Assembly (NCBI GenBank): GCA_045660295.1
Contig: JAZRDN010000030.1
Coordinates: 8,810-72,809 of the forward strand
Length of the DNA stretch: 64,000 bases
Source: RGIG8775 sp045660295
GTDB taxonomy: Bacteria; Bacillota; Clostridia; Oscillospirales; CAG-272
Direction of reading: 5' to 3'
The notes below the pieces were generated by a model, which worked only from the letters and a program-made list of their open reading frames with translations, was not told where the DNA came from and did not search any database. Position numbers and translations under genes: made by a program. This document shows, one piece after another, positions 43,892-52,860 of the stretch. The stretch's first letter is position 1. Every line of letters starts with the position of its first letter.

Positions 43892-44308
43892 TTAGAATAC
43901 GTTTTTGTATTCGGATTTTTTCTCGTTCTTACGTTTCTTCTTCGCCGTTGCAGCCATGTAAAAGCCAACGCAGACAGCATACAAAACAACGTAGAGCGAA
44001 AAAACTATCATCGCACTTCCCGAAGAAACCCCTGCGCCGTGAGGCAAATATATAAACAAAACCAACGCGAGAGTCACAAGCGTAAAATGAACGAACAGCT
44101 TTATCACTCCGCTTAAATTTGTGTGTTTGACAACATTATTCGCAAACGAAATAACAAGCGCGAGAGGGAACATAAGGAATACCGACACAGGATTCATACC
44201 CAAACCGCCATAAATGCAGATTACCAGCAAGGAATACAGAAGTATAATAGCCGAAAAAACATAACATGCAGAGAGCAATGCTCTTTTAAACAATGTACTC
44301 AACGTCAT
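43892..44308 (-). CDS. Four-helix membrane protein (DUF3021-like)
   Basis: 138 aa with four predicted membrane helices (about 10-32, 38-55, 66-86 and 95-118) and a basic Lys-rich C-terminal tail (KKKRKNEKKSEYK). The layout resembles DUF3021 proteins, which often sit beside LytTR regulators; no regulator is adjacent here. Start at 44308 is plausible but the site upstream (AAAGGTG) is only moderate. Function unknown. Confidence 0.7.
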   Translation of the reverse strand: MTLSTLFKRALLSACYVFSAIILLYSLLVICIYGGLGMNPVSVFLMFPLALVISFANNVVKHTNLSGVIKLFVHFTLVTLALVLFIYLPHGAGVSSGSAMIVFSLYVVLYAVCVGFYMAATAKKKRKNEKKSEYKNVF

Positions 44309-44446
44309 TATAAAACACCTTTCAAAAACGATTTACCTGTACATTTTATCATAAAAACGCATTTATTTCAAGTGGCTGGAGAAAATATTCATCTTTTTTC
44401 CCCGAAAATGTTAAAAATTTTCAACTTACAAAAATTTAGCAAACCA

Positions 44447-44475
44447 TTGACAAGCGATAAGAGCGATGATATAAT
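44447..44475 (+). promoter_or_regulatory. Consensus promoter for the TerB/BrxD-like/helicase unit
   Basis: Perfect TTGACA (44447-44452), 17-bp spacer, perfect TATAAT (44470-44475), about 38 nt before the first start codon. Confidence 0.88.
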
Positions 44476-44513
44476 AGAAAGATAAGAAGAATGATAATGA
44501 GAGGGGGATTTTT

Positions 44514-46121
44514 ATGAAAAACAAGAACGATCTTGACACTTTTTGGGATTTGAGTGAACTTATACCGCCCCAAAAAGAAAATAAAAATCCTGTTCGAAAA
44601 TCTATTTCAACTGTTGAAATGGTTGTCTCAGAACAACAAGAAAAAAGCACATCGGAAAACATAATAAGCCCTCAAATATTAAGTCGAGGACAAAAACGCG
44701 AATTGCCGCCTACCGTGGAATATGAAGGATTTTCTCATTTCATAAAAAAGGTCAAAATTCTCAATTGGAAAAGCGACTGTATATATTATGATCTTTTTGG
44801 TCGCCACGCGCTTTACTACAAAAAGCTCAAGCCTCACAAATGTGAGCCGGTACATTTCTTCTCCTACATGCCACAATATTCTCAAATGAACCAAAAACAG
44901 ATGGATTGGTACGTTTGGTGGAGAGAACAGGTAAACAACGGTATATATCCCGATACCGACCATCCGTATATACTTCTCTATGTCTTTGAGCTTATAAATC
45001 TGAGCACCGAGGAAAGTGCCGCAAGAGACCTTGATATCTTAATAAATCTCTGGGCGAACTATCATGAAATTTATCCTCAGCTCAATCAAACACTCGGAGA
45101 ATGGATTTGTGATTTTTCTTTGATTTATAAAATACCTATCCGGTTTCCCGACAAGCGTTTGACCCATGAGATGATAAGCCGTGTTACCATACCGGAAATA
45201 TTTTACTCTTTTGATTTTTCCGACACCGGGTTACTGGCTAAATTTTTATTATCCTACTGTAATTCATACAACTACCGAAGGAGCAAATTTTACGATAACA
45301 CAACCGCTCCGTTATACGAGAAACATATATTAGCCGCTTTCGAAGCGGTTATGAAAAAAATCGAACTCGGCTCAAAAATCTTTACCGAATCTGTAAAAAG
45401 CAGCTCAAAAATCGCTTTTATGGGAGCGCTTTGTTCGTCGCCCAAGACTAAAAAGAGGATAGAAATAAGCTATGCTTCTATTGCTCTTGAAACCGATCTT
45501 CGCGTGTATATTTCCGATATTATCAAATATTCCGAAAACAGAATAAGGAATGTTGTCGGAATTCGTTCGAGACTTAACGTAAAGCACATGGACAACGAGG
45601 CAAAATCTATCTTGGACAACTATTTTTCATCAGTTTTCGGCAAAAGCTCCGAAAGCACGTTAGTTCCCGAATACGAAAAGCTTTACGATTCAAAAGCCGA
45701 GCCGTTTTCAATCGAAACCGCAAAAACGATAGAACAACGCTCATGGGATGTCACGCAAAAGTTGGTCGAGGCATTTGAGGAATACGTGGAGACAGAAGAA
45801 ATACCGGAGGAGGTTTCCTCGGTGTCGATCAGTGCTACGTTGCCCGCAGATAATGCCACGCAAACAGCGACCGAAAGCGCGTCTGACGGAGCTTCAAGCT
45901 TTTACAAGGCGATTTCCAAATATTCCGAATTGTTTGAGCTTATAAAAAACGAAAAATATCCTGAGCAGATCAACTATATCAAATCAAACAAGCTTATATT
46001 TGAAGCCGTTGCGGATGAAATAAACGAGGCGGCCGCCGAGATATTCGGAGATATCCTGATTGAGGAATCGGATATCGGATACAAAATAATTGACGATTAC
46101 AAAGATATTATTATGGAATAA
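44514..46121 (+). CDS. TerB-N/TerB-C domain protein
   Basis: 535 aa, first gene of the three-gene unit. The N-terminal ~70 residues are probably disordered but begin with a short DTFWDLSELIP motif. The TerB-N domain covers about 75-290, with the hallmark HFFSYMPQYSQMNQKQMDWY and WWREQVNNGIYPDTDHPY. A middle region is unassigned, a low-complexity linker lies near 425-460, and a TerB-C domain ends the protein (NEAAAEIFGDILIEE...IDDYKDIIME). TerB-N proteins have been predicted by comparative genomics to join ATPases and helicases in DNA-processing or stress systems. No enzymatic motif is visible; it may be the sensor or scaffold. Confidence 0.87.
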   Translation: MKNKNDLDTFWDLSELIPPQKENKNPVRKSISTVEMVVSEQQEKSTSENIISPQILSRGQKRELPPTVEYEGFSHFIKKVKILNWKSDCIYYDLFGRHALYYKKLKPHKCEPVHFFSYMPQYSQMNQKQMDWYVWWREQVNNGIYPDTDHPYILLYVFELINLSTEESAARDLDILINLWANYHEIYPQLNQTLGEWICDFSLIYKIPIRFPDKRLTHEMISRVTIPEIFYSFDFSDTGLLAKFLLSYCNSYNYRRSKFYDNTTAPLYEKHILAAFEAVMKKIELGSKIFTESVKSSSKIAFMGALCSSPKTKKRIEISYASIALETDLRVYISDIIKYSENRIRNVVGIRSRLNVKHMDNEAKSILDNYFSSVFGKSSESTLVPEYEKLYDSKAEPFSIETAKTIEQRSWDVTQKLVEAFEEYVETEEIPEEVSSVSISATLPADNATQTATESASDGASSFYKAISKYSELFELIKNEKYPEQINYIKSNKLIFEAVADEINEAAAEIFGDILIEESDIGYKIIDDYKDIIME

Positions 46122-46131
46122 GGAAAAAATT

Positions 46132-47472
46132 ATGGAAAACAAAACTTCGCAAACAGTTCCAAGAAGAATACTGTCATCTCTTATAACCTCGGTTTCTGCA
46201 GGCGTTGTTCCGCGTTCGGGAGCGCCTTATATGGCTATAGGAAGAAACGACGAAATCTCCGCATTGCTTGACGATCTTGAAAAAATAAGCGTGGGCGAGG
46301 GAAGAATGCGTTTCATAATAGGTAGATATGGAAGCGGAAAGAGCTTTCTTATCCAGCTCGTACGAGGATACGCTCTTGAAAAGAATTTCATTACGTCGGA
46401 CGCCGATCTTTCTCCCGAGCGAAGACTTTACGGTACTAACGGAAGCGGTCTTGCCACGTACAGGGAGCTTATCAAAAACATGGCGTCCAAGTCCTCGCCT
46501 GATGGGGGCGCACTTTCAAAAATCATATCAAAATGGATCGCAGGGCTTCGCGCCGAGCTTCTTGACAGCGGTATAAACGAGGACTCCCCCCTTTTTATGA
46601 CCGAACTTCACCGCGCGGTGTCGTTAGCGATGAGGGATATTGAATTTCTTGTCGGCGGCTTTGACTTTTCCAAAACGGTAACCGAATTTTATCGCGCCTA
46701 CATGGAAGGGGATGACGAAAAGCAAAGCGCTTGTCTGCGCTGGCTAAGAGGAGAGTTCAGTACAAAGACTGAGGCTAAGCAGGCTCTCGGATATAACGTA
46801 TCAACTATCGTAAACGATGACAACTGGTACGATTATATCAAGCTTTGGGCGGCGCTCGTCCGAAAAATGGGTTACAGAGGTCTTGTGATTTTCATAGACG
46901 AGTGTGTAAATCTTTACAAGATACCCAACCGAGTAAGCCGCGAAAACAACTACGAAAAGATTCTTTCCATGTTCAACGATACCTTGCAGGGGCACGCCGA
47001 GGGTTTGGCTATCGTGTTTGGCGGAACTCCTCAGTTTCTTGACGACACAAGGCGCGGGCTTTTCAGCTACGAGGCTCTCAGAAGCCGTCTCTGTGACAGC
47101 AAGTATGAGATTGCGGGAGTTAAAAACCTAAACAATCCTATAATCAGACTTGTTCGTTTGAGCGACAATGAGCTTTTCGCGCTTCTCAAACGAATAACAG
47201 ATTTGTTTTATCAGTATTATTCCTGCGAACTCAATATCACAGACGAAAATATAGCCGATTTTCTTAAAATAAATATGCAAAAAGCAGGCGCTGACTCTAT
47301 GGTGACTCCTCGTGAAATGATAAGAGACTACATGACTGTGCTTAATATTTTGCTTCAAAACCCGAGTGTTAATTTTGATACTATCGTCAAATCCCAGAAC
47401 AACGATAGTACCGAGCAGGAAAAGACAAAATCACAAATAAAAACAATTTCCGCAGACGATATAATTTTTTAG
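46132..47472 (+). CDS. BrxD-like (DUF2791) P-loop ATPase
   Basis: 446 aa. Start at the ATG 46132, 10 nt after the previous stop with AAGGA between; an earlier ATG inside the upstream gene is not needed. Walker A GRYGSGKS is at 64-71, Walker B LVIFIDE at 251-257, and the sensor segment GGTPQFLDDTRRGLFSYEAL at 297-316 is typical of DUF2791/BrxD, the ATPase partnered with an Lhr-like helicase in type 2 BREX. No nuclease or methylase domain is present. It most likely loads or controls the adjacent helicase. Confidence 0.9.
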   Translation: MENKTSQTVPRRILSSLITSVSAGVVPRSGAPYMAIGRNDEISALLDDLEKISVGEGRMRFIIGRYGSGKSFLIQLVRGYALEKNFITSDADLSPERRLYGTNGSGLATYRELIKNMASKSSPDGGALSKIISKWIAGLRAELLDSGINEDSPLFMTELHRAVSLAMRDIEFLVGGFDFSKTVTEFYRAYMEGDDEKQSACLRWLRGEFSTKTEAKQALGYNVSTIVNDDNWYDYIKLWAALVRKMGYRGLVIFIDECVNLYKIPNRVSRENNYEKILSMFNDTLQGHAEGLAIVFGGTPQFLDDTRRGLFSYEALRSRLCDSKYEIAGVKNLNNPIIRLVRLSDNELFALLKRITDLFYQYYSCELNITDENIADFLKINMQKAGADSMVTPREMIRDYMTVLNILLQNPSVNFDTIVKSQNNDSTEQEKTKSQIKTISADDIIF

Positions 47473-47482
47473 GGGATAAACG

Positions 47483-49711
47483 ATGAATAAAGCCGAGCAA
47501 CTTTTTGAAAGATTTCCCGACTATATAAAAAATTTCATATACGAAAACTCATGGACTGCATTGCGTGACGTTCAAATAGCGGCGGCAGAATCTATTTTTG
47601 AAAGCGAAAACAATCTGCTTTTGTCATCTTCGACTGCCAGCGGAAAAACCGAAGCAGCGTTTTTTCCAATACTCACAACTCTTTGCGAAGATCCGTCAAG
47701 TAGTATTGCGGTAATCTATATCGCCCCCATAAAAAGCCTTATAAACGACCAGTTTGAAAGGCTTGATCTATTACTTGAGGAAAGCGAAATCCCCGTGTTT
47801 CATTGGCACGGAGACGTTTCGCCCGCTCACAAGCGCAAACTACTCCAAGACCCACGCGGAATACTTCAAATCACCCCCGAATCCCTGGAGTCAATGCTTA
47901 TCAACCGTTCTAACGATATCGTAAGGCTTTTCCATGACTTACGGTATATCGTAATTGACGAGATACACACGCTTATCGGAAGCGATCGCGGGAACCAGGT
48001 AATATGCCAGCTTCAGCGAATCTCAAGACTCATCGGTCATTCGCCGCGCAGAATCGGTTTGTCCGCAACCATAGGCGATACGGAGGCGGTAGGGAAGTGG
48101 CTTTCCTTGGGAAGCGGACGGGGAATTGATATCCCGATAATTCCGCAAACCAAATTGACGTGGCGTTTGGGGCTTGAGCATTTCTTTATACAAAACAAAA
48201 GCTTTTCTCAATCCTCGCCGGAGTTAACTCGCTCCACGGAAAATACAGCGACATTTGATGCGGGATTTGAGTATATGTATGACTGTGTAAACCATAAGAA
48301 GGCACTTGTTTTCTCAAATTCGAGAGAAGAAACCGAATATGTCACCGCTACCTTTCGCCAGATTGCCAAGGCGCGCCGCGATGCCGATATTTTTCTTATT
48401 CATCACGGCAATCTTTCAGCAAGTCTGCGTGAGGAAGCCGAGGCGAAAATGAAAGAAGAACTTCCCGCCGTCACCTGTGCTACCGTAACGATGGAGCTGG
48501 GAATTGACATCGGAAAGCTCGAGCGAATACTCCAATACAACTCTCCTCATAGCGTTTCAGCGTTTCTTCAACGTCTCGGACGCTCGGGGCGGCGTGGAAC
48601 CCCACCCGAGATGATGATGGTGTTTCGCGAGGACGAACCTCTGCCTAACGCTCCCTTGCCTCAGCTTATTCCATGGGAGCTTATACGCGCCATTGCCGTA
48701 ATTCAGTTATATATTGAGGAACGATTTATCGAGCCGCCCATAGTCAAAAAAATGCCTATAAGTCTTTTGTTCCACCAGACGTTAAGCATTCTCTCCTCCG
48801 GCGGAGAGCGAACGCCCAAGGAGCTTGCGGAGATGATTCTCGCCTTGCCGCCGTTTGCAAATATCGAAAAAGAGGACTACCGCGAGTTGCTTGTCTCTAT
48901 GATAAACAATGAATTTCTCGAATTCACCGACGAAGGCGGTCTTATAGTGGGTATGGAAGGCGAAAAGATAATAAACAGCTTCAAATTCTATGCGGTTTTC
49001 AAAGATAGCGAGGACTTTACAGTTCGCTGCGCGTCTGATGAAATCGGAACCATAACCACTCCGCCACCCGTTGGCGACAGGTTGGCTCTCGCGGGCAGAG
49101 TTTGGGAGGTTGAGGAACTTGATACCTCACGCCGACTGGTATACGTACATCAAGTGGATGGAAAAATGGAAGTCTCTTGGCCCGGTGATTACGGTGAGAT
49201 ACACACGAAAATTCTTGAAAGAATGAAACGCGTGCTCGAGGAAGATACTGTTTATCCTTATCTCAAGGAAAACGCGCGTCACCGTCTCGACGTTGCGAGA
49301 ACTCTCGTCAAAAACACAAAAATCAAAGACAGAAATCTTGTAAGCCTGGGCGGATATACAAAATGTTTATTCCCATGGCTTGGCACAAAATCATTCCGCA
49401 CACTGGTGAGATATTTGAAATTCAAAGCACAGGAGCTTGGAATAAGCAATATTTCCTATGACGGCTGTAATTATATTACCTTCCGTTTGGATAAGTGTGA
49501 TGAAAAGACATTTTGCAGACTTTTGATGCAGGATATCGAAAGCCGAGGAATTAATTGTAGAAATTTAGTAGGAAGCGGCGAAACGCCTATAACAGACAAA
49601 TACGACATTTATATTCCTACAAATCTGCTTCAAAAGGCATACGCCACCGACAAGCTGGATGAAAAAGAAGTAATCGAACGAATAAAAGCATTATATAACC
49701 AATTTAATTAA
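47483..49711 (+). CDS. Lhr-like superfamily 2 DEIH helicase
   Basis: 742 aa. Motif I STASGKT (50-56), motif Ia APIKSLINDQ, motif II DEIH (159-162), motif III SAT (194-196), motif IV region ALVFSNSREETE, and motif VI QRLGRSGRRG (363-372) define a complete SF2 core. The C-terminal ~350 residues follow the winged-helix and beta-rich layout of Lhr-type helicases, similar to BrxHI-type partners of BrxD. The AGGGGA ribosome site begins inside the upstream stop codon, so translation is coupled. Last gene of the unit; a terminator follows. Confidence 0.9.
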   Translation: MNKAEQLFERFPDYIKNFIYENSWTALRDVQIAAAESIFESENNLLLSSSTASGKTEAAFFPILTTLCEDPSSSIAVIYIAPIKSLINDQFERLDLLLEESEIPVFHWHGDVSPAHKRKLLQDPRGILQITPESLESMLINRSNDIVRLFHDLRYIVIDEIHTLIGSDRGNQVICQLQRISRLIGHSPRRIGLSATIGDTEAVGKWLSLGSGRGIDIPIIPQTKLTWRLGLEHFFIQNKSFSQSSPELTRSTENTATFDAGFEYMYDCVNHKKALVFSNSREETEYVTATFRQIAKARRDADIFLIHHGNLSASLREEAEAKMKEELPAVTCATVTMELGIDIGKLERILQYNSPHSVSAFLQRLGRSGRRGTPPEMMMVFREDEPLPNAPLPQLIPWELIRAIAVIQLYIEERFIEPPIVKKMPISLLFHQTLSILSSGGERTPKELAEMILALPPFANIEKEDYRELLVSMINNEFLEFTDEGGLIVGMEGEKIINSFKFYAVFKDSEDFTVRCASDEIGTITTPPPVGDRLALAGRVWEVEELDTSRRLVYVHQVDGKMEVSWPGDYGEIHTKILERMKRVLEEDTVYPYLKENARHRLDVARTLVKNTKIKDRNLVSLGGYTKCLFPWLGTKSFRTLVRYLKFKAQELGISNISYDGCNYITFRLDKCDEKTFCRLLMQDIESRGINCRNLVGSGETPITDKYDIYIPTNLLQKAYATDKLDEKEVIERIKALYNQFN

Positions 49712-49715
49712 AATT

Positions 49716-49744
49716 ATGGAGTTGTGTAAAAGCAACTCCATTTT
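49716..49744 (+). terminator. Terminator closing the TerB/BrxD-like/helicase unit
   Basis: 9-bp stem ATGGAGTTG / CAACTCCAT with an 8-nt loop followed by TTT, 4 nt after the helicase stop codon. Confidence 0.75.
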
Positions 49745-49760
49745 CGTTATAAAATACCTT

Positions 49761-49805
49761 GTTTTGATTTTAAATATCTATAAAAAATAATAATGAAATC
49801 AAAAC
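49761..49805. repeat. 10-bp inverted repeat just before the pdaA ribosome site
   Basis: GTTTTGATTT (49761-49770) and AAATCAAAAC (49796-49805) are perfect complements with a 25-nt AT-rich loop. It ends 2 nt before the AGAGG site of the deacetylase gene, so it could be a binding site or affect translation. Confidence 0.6.
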
Positions 49806-49819
49806 ACAGAGGTTACACA

Positions 49820-50590
49820 ATGAACAAAATGCTTAAATTTGTGCTATGTATTTTGCTGACATTTGGCTTTTGGACTTTAGCGACTTCCGCTGAATCGAGC
49901 GGAACCTTCAGTTGGTACTGTAAAAGGAACACCGAACACCGTCAACCCGAAATTGACAGCGAAATGCGTTTTATAGAGGACTATAATGGATATTATGTAG
50001 ACAAAAAATGCGTAGAAAATAACGAAAAGGTAGTTTATCTTACGTTTGACGTTGGTTATGAAAACGGAAACGTTGAAAAAATCATGGACATTCTTCGTGA
50101 TGAGAAAATAAACGGCAGCTTCTTTATCCTTGAGAACGTTTTATTAAAAAACACTGATTTGGTTAAACGAATGGTGAATGAGGGCGACCTTGTGTGCAAT
50201 CACACCGCGAATCATAATGATATAAGCGAAATGAGCCTTGAGGAGCTGAAAATCGAGCTTGAGACAATGGAAAAACTATTTAAAGAAAAGATTGGCAGAG
50301 AAATGCCAAAATATTTTAGACCGCCGGAAGGCAAATTTTCGCTTGACAGTATGAAATATGCTTCGGAGTTAGGATACAAAACTGTATTCTGGAGCTTTGC
50401 GTACGCCGATTGGGATAACAACAATCAAATGTCTTATGAAAAAGCCATGGAAAAGGTAATGTCAAACACCCACAACGGCGCAATAATGCTTTTTCACCCA
50501 ACCTCCGAAACCAACGTAAAAATTCTTCCAAATGTTATAAAAGCGCTCAAAAAGCAAGGATATCGCTTTAAAACTCTTGAACACCTGTAA
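49820..50590 (+). CDS. pdaA: PdaA-type polysaccharide deacetylase
   Basis: 256 aa. Start at the ATG 49820 after AGAGG. Signal peptide to about residue 24 (ATSA/ES). NodB-fold motifs: TFDVGYENG (motif 1, with Val where many have Asp or Asn), NHTANH (motif 2, metal His pair), RPPEGKFS (motif 3), WSFAYADWD (motif 4) and MLFHPTSETN (motif 5). This pattern matches delta-lactam-biosynthetic de-N-acetylases, which make muramic delta-lactam in spore cortex, fitting a sporulating host. No forespore sigma-G promoter could be identified with confidence. Confidence 0.88.
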   Translation: MNKMLKFVLCILLTFGFWTLATSAESSGTFSWYCKRNTEHRQPEIDSEMRFIEDYNGYYVDKKCVENNEKVVYLTFDVGYENGNVEKIMDILRDEKINGSFFILENVLLKNTDLVKRMVNEGDLVCNHTANHNDISEMSLEELKIELETMEKLFKEKIGREMPKYFRPPEGKFSLDSMKYASELGYKTVFWSFAYADWDNNNQMSYEKAMEKVMSNTHNGAIMLFHPTSETNVKILPNVIKALKKQGYRFKTLEHL

Positions 50591-50597
50591 AACAGAT

Positions 50598-50623
50598 AAC
50601 CTCCCGCGAAAAAGCGGGAGGTT
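50598..50623. terminator. Bidirectional terminator
   Basis: Perfect 10-bp GC-rich stem AACCTCCCGC / GCGGGAGGTT with a 6-nt loop, between convergent pdaA and the DUF624 gene. Confidence 0.85.
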
Positions 50624-50626
50624 GAT

Positions 50627-51535
50627 TTATTCACCGGCAGGTTGTACTGGGTCTATCATGTATTTTTGGATTATAGGATAAGCCGCGTATGCGGTAGTAA
50701 ACATAGGTATAATAGGCAAATAAAGAATAGGCAAAATAATTCCAAGCGGTAAATAAGTAAATATCAACGCCACGTTAAGTCCCAACAAAACGACCGTCCA
50801 CAGTATCGCCAACAGATTGCGCTTGATGCCAAGCACAACAAATATAAACGCGTTTTTGAAAATTTTTCTTATCTTCATATCAAATGTAACAAGCATCAGA
50901 TAAATATAAAAGCGCATTATAAAGTAAATTATAGCGATAGCTATTATCGCTATGTACATAAAGTCACCGAAAAAGCTCATCGGCAAAAGATCCATAGAGG
51001 TAAAATCAATATAAAATATGGCTATAACAACAAAATCAATAATACCCACAAGAATTCCTTGCTTGAAATTTCGCTTTATGGCGTGCTTCATATCCGCAAA
51101 AATAAATACAGGGTTTCCCGTTACCATTTCGCGCATAAGATAGGTCAGACCTACATTCCAAAGGCCAAAAGTAAGCGCGAAGAATATTACAAGAAGCGCC
51201 AGAATAACGATAGTCCACACAGAAAAATAGGGAGCGTGATATTGAAGCGCGGTTGCCGAAAATAGCGAGAAATCAGCCGGAGTCGCTGTTCCGAAGTCCG
51301 CAACGCCTTGAAGCACAGGGAACATTGCGTTAGTTATCGTAGGTGTTGTATCAGCCCAAAACCTAACAAGAAATGCCGCAAGCAGCGGTGCAAACTGCAA
51401 TATCGCAAGAAGATTTATCGATATCAGCTTAGCAAGCTTACGCCACAGGGATTTAAAATAAAATTTTAAATTTGGTGTGGTGTCCTCGGCAAATTCAACG
51501 CCGATATCATCCTTTTTGAAGTTAAAGAATTTCAT
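50627..51535 (-). CDS. DUF624/YesL-like polytopic membrane protein
   Basis: 302 aa with about six hydrophobic segments. The start region FFNFKKDDIGVEFAEDTT is followed by a pair of helices, LTYLMREMVTGNPVFIFADMKHAIKRNFKQG in the middle (the conserved DUF624-like cytosolic segment), and four more helices. DUF624 proteins such as YesL often accompany sugar-transport genes, but none is adjacent. Transcribed alone from the promoter at 51579. Function unknown. Confidence 0.78.
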   Translation of the reverse strand: MKFFNFKKDDIGVEFAEDTTPNLKFYFKSLWRKLAKLISINLLAILQFAPLLAAFLVRFWADTTPTITNAMFPVLQGVADFGTATPADFSLFSATALQYHAPYFSVWTIVILALLVIFFALTFGLWNVGLTYLMREMVTGNPVFIFADMKHAIKRNFKQGILVGIIDFVVIAIFYIDFTSMDLLPMSFFGDFMYIAIIAIAIIYFIMRFYIYLMLVTFDMKIRKIFKNAFIFVVLGIKRNLLAILWTVVLLGLNVALIFTYLPLGIILPILYLPIIPMFTTAYAAYPIIQKYMIDPVQPAGE

Positions 51536-51578
51536 TTTATAACAACCTTTTTCATAAATTCGTAAAATTGACTTATTC

Positions 51579-51607
51579 AGTATAGCACAAATATTTTAAT
51601 AAATCAA
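51579..51607 (-). promoter_or_regulatory. Sigma-A-type promoter for the DUF624 gene
   Basis: Minus strand: TTGATT (51602-51607), 17-bp spacer, TATACT (51579-51584). Confidence 0.7.
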
Positions 51608-51651
51608 GAATAAGTATTAAATAAACAGATATTTTTACAGATTTTGCGCTT

Positions 51652-52437
51652 TCAATCACGGTTTTGCCTGTATATCTCATACACCATAATAGTCGCTGCC
51701 GAAGCGGCGGAAAGGGAACCGCGAAACTCCCGACCGTACTCCACACGTGCCACAACATCGGCCTGTGACTCAATGACGCTTGATATGCCGCGTTTTTCTC
51801 CTCCCACAATAAGGAAAATCGGTTTTTTCATATCAGCGTCGTACATTGACACTGAATTTCTGATGCCCGAACAAATTATTTTATAACCCTTGTTTCTAAA
51901 AATTGCAATCGCTTCATCAGGAGCGGCAATATACATATCTATAAGCTCCGAAGCTCCGGCGGATGATTTTGCTACTATCCCCGCCACGTTCATCCAGTTT
52001 CTCGGGGTCAGTATCACCCCATCAGCACCGGCGGCATAAATAGAACGTACCGAATACCCAAAATTATAAGGATCCTCGATTCCGTCAAGCATAACGTATA
52101 CACCATCCGCCTTAATTTTTTCGACTTTTTCCGCCAAAAAGGGAATTTTGTGCGGGTTGCAAAGCGCAATAATGCCGCCATGTGTGTTTCCCGTGGTTAA
52201 TTTATCAATTTCATCAGCGTTTGAATATACGATATCAAAGCCAAGTTCAGTAGATTTGTGCTTTAAAAAGGCTATCTCACGTGATTTTGACTTTACTTTA
52301 GCCTCGTCAATTATAACTTTGTTAATTTTTTGACAATCATCTCTTTCCTCGCATTTTTTGATAATTGCCGATATAGAGGTCATACCTTCAAAAATATTGC
52401 CGTCAAAACAGGTAAGATAGGTTTCTTTTTTTGCCAT
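51652..52437 (-). CDS. SpoU/TrmH-family RNA 2'-O-methyltransferase
   Basis: 261 aa SPOUT-class methyltransferase acting on rRNA or tRNA ribose. SpoU motifs: LDGIEDPYNFGYSVRSIYAAGADGVIL (motif 1, Asn-x-Gly...Arg), IFLIVGGEKRGIS (motif 2) and GSLSAASAATIMVYE (motif 3; usually SLNVSVAAGI, so somewhat diverged). The N-terminal ~95 residues are a substrate-binding region. The target base is not predictable. It is transcribed divergently from spoIIID. Confidence 0.87.
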   Translation of the reverse strand: MAKKETYLTCFDGNIFEGMTSISAIIKKCEERDDCQKINKVIIDEAKVKSKSREIAFLKHKSTELGFDIVYSNADEIDKLTTGNTHGGIIALCNPHKIPFLAEKVEKIKADGVYVMLDGIEDPYNFGYSVRSIYAAGADGVILTPRNWMNVAGIVAKSSAGASELIDMYIAAPDEAIAIFRNKGYKIICSGIRNSVSMYDADMKKPIFLIVGGEKRGISSVIESQADVVARVEYGREFRGSLSAASAATIMVYEIYRQNRD

Positions 52438-52453
52438 AAATATATTCCTTTGG

Positions 52454-52482
52454 TAATAAAATTAAATAAACTCTCATAGAAT
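52454..52482 (+). promoter_or_regulatory. Candidate sigma-E promoter for spoIIID
   Basis: TAATAAA (52454-52460), 14-bp spacer, CATAGAAT (52475-52482) compared with the Bacillus sigma-E pattern kmATAtt-N14-CATAcaaT. It is weak in the -35 but well placed, 33 nt before the start codon. Confidence 0.4.
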
Positions 52483-52515
52483 GTAACAAATAAACTTACA
52501 GAAAGAATTGATGAC

Positions 52516-52782
52516 ATGGTTTACATATCAGAATCTAAAGAAAGATGTATAACGCTTGGCGAGTATTTGGTTGCCAACAAAGCCACTGTACGCGCCGTGG
52601 CGCAAAAATTCGGCGTCAGCAAAAGTACAGTCCATAAGGACATCACCCAAATTTTAAAAAGACACGATAAAAACCTCTATAAGGAGGTAAAGGAAGTATT
52701 GGAGCAAAATAAATCGGAACGCCACCTGAGAGGCGGCGAAGCCACGAGAATAAAATATGAAAAGCTAAGCGGCAATTTATAA
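52516..52782 (+). CDS. spoIIID: Sporulation regulator SpoIIID
   Basis: 88 aa mother-cell transcription factor that both activates and represses sigma-E and sigma-K regulon genes. It is recognised by GEYLVANKATVRAVAQKFGVSKSTVHKDIT (helix-turn-helix, residues ~15-50) and by the C-terminal basic RHLRGGEATRIKYE. Length and sequence match the Bacillus protein closely. It has only a weak Shine-Dalgarno (AGAAAG). Its presence is the strongest evidence that the organism forms endospores. No other sporulation regulator is adjacent. Confidence 0.95.
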   Translation: MVYISESKERCITLGEYLVANKATVRAVAQKFGVSKSTVHKDITQILKRHDKNLYKEVKEVLEQNKSERHLRGGEATRIKYEKLSGNL

Positions 52783-52860
52783 GTACCACACATAATTTAA
52801 ATTCAATTAATAGATATCAGCAACGGAAGAAATACCAGAAATATTCAATTTTTAATAATC

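Noticed and set aside
44514..49711. Complete BREX system
   Set aside because: Only BrxD-like and Lhr-like helicase parts are present; PglX, PglZ, PglW, BrxA, BrxB and BrxC are all missing from the flanks.
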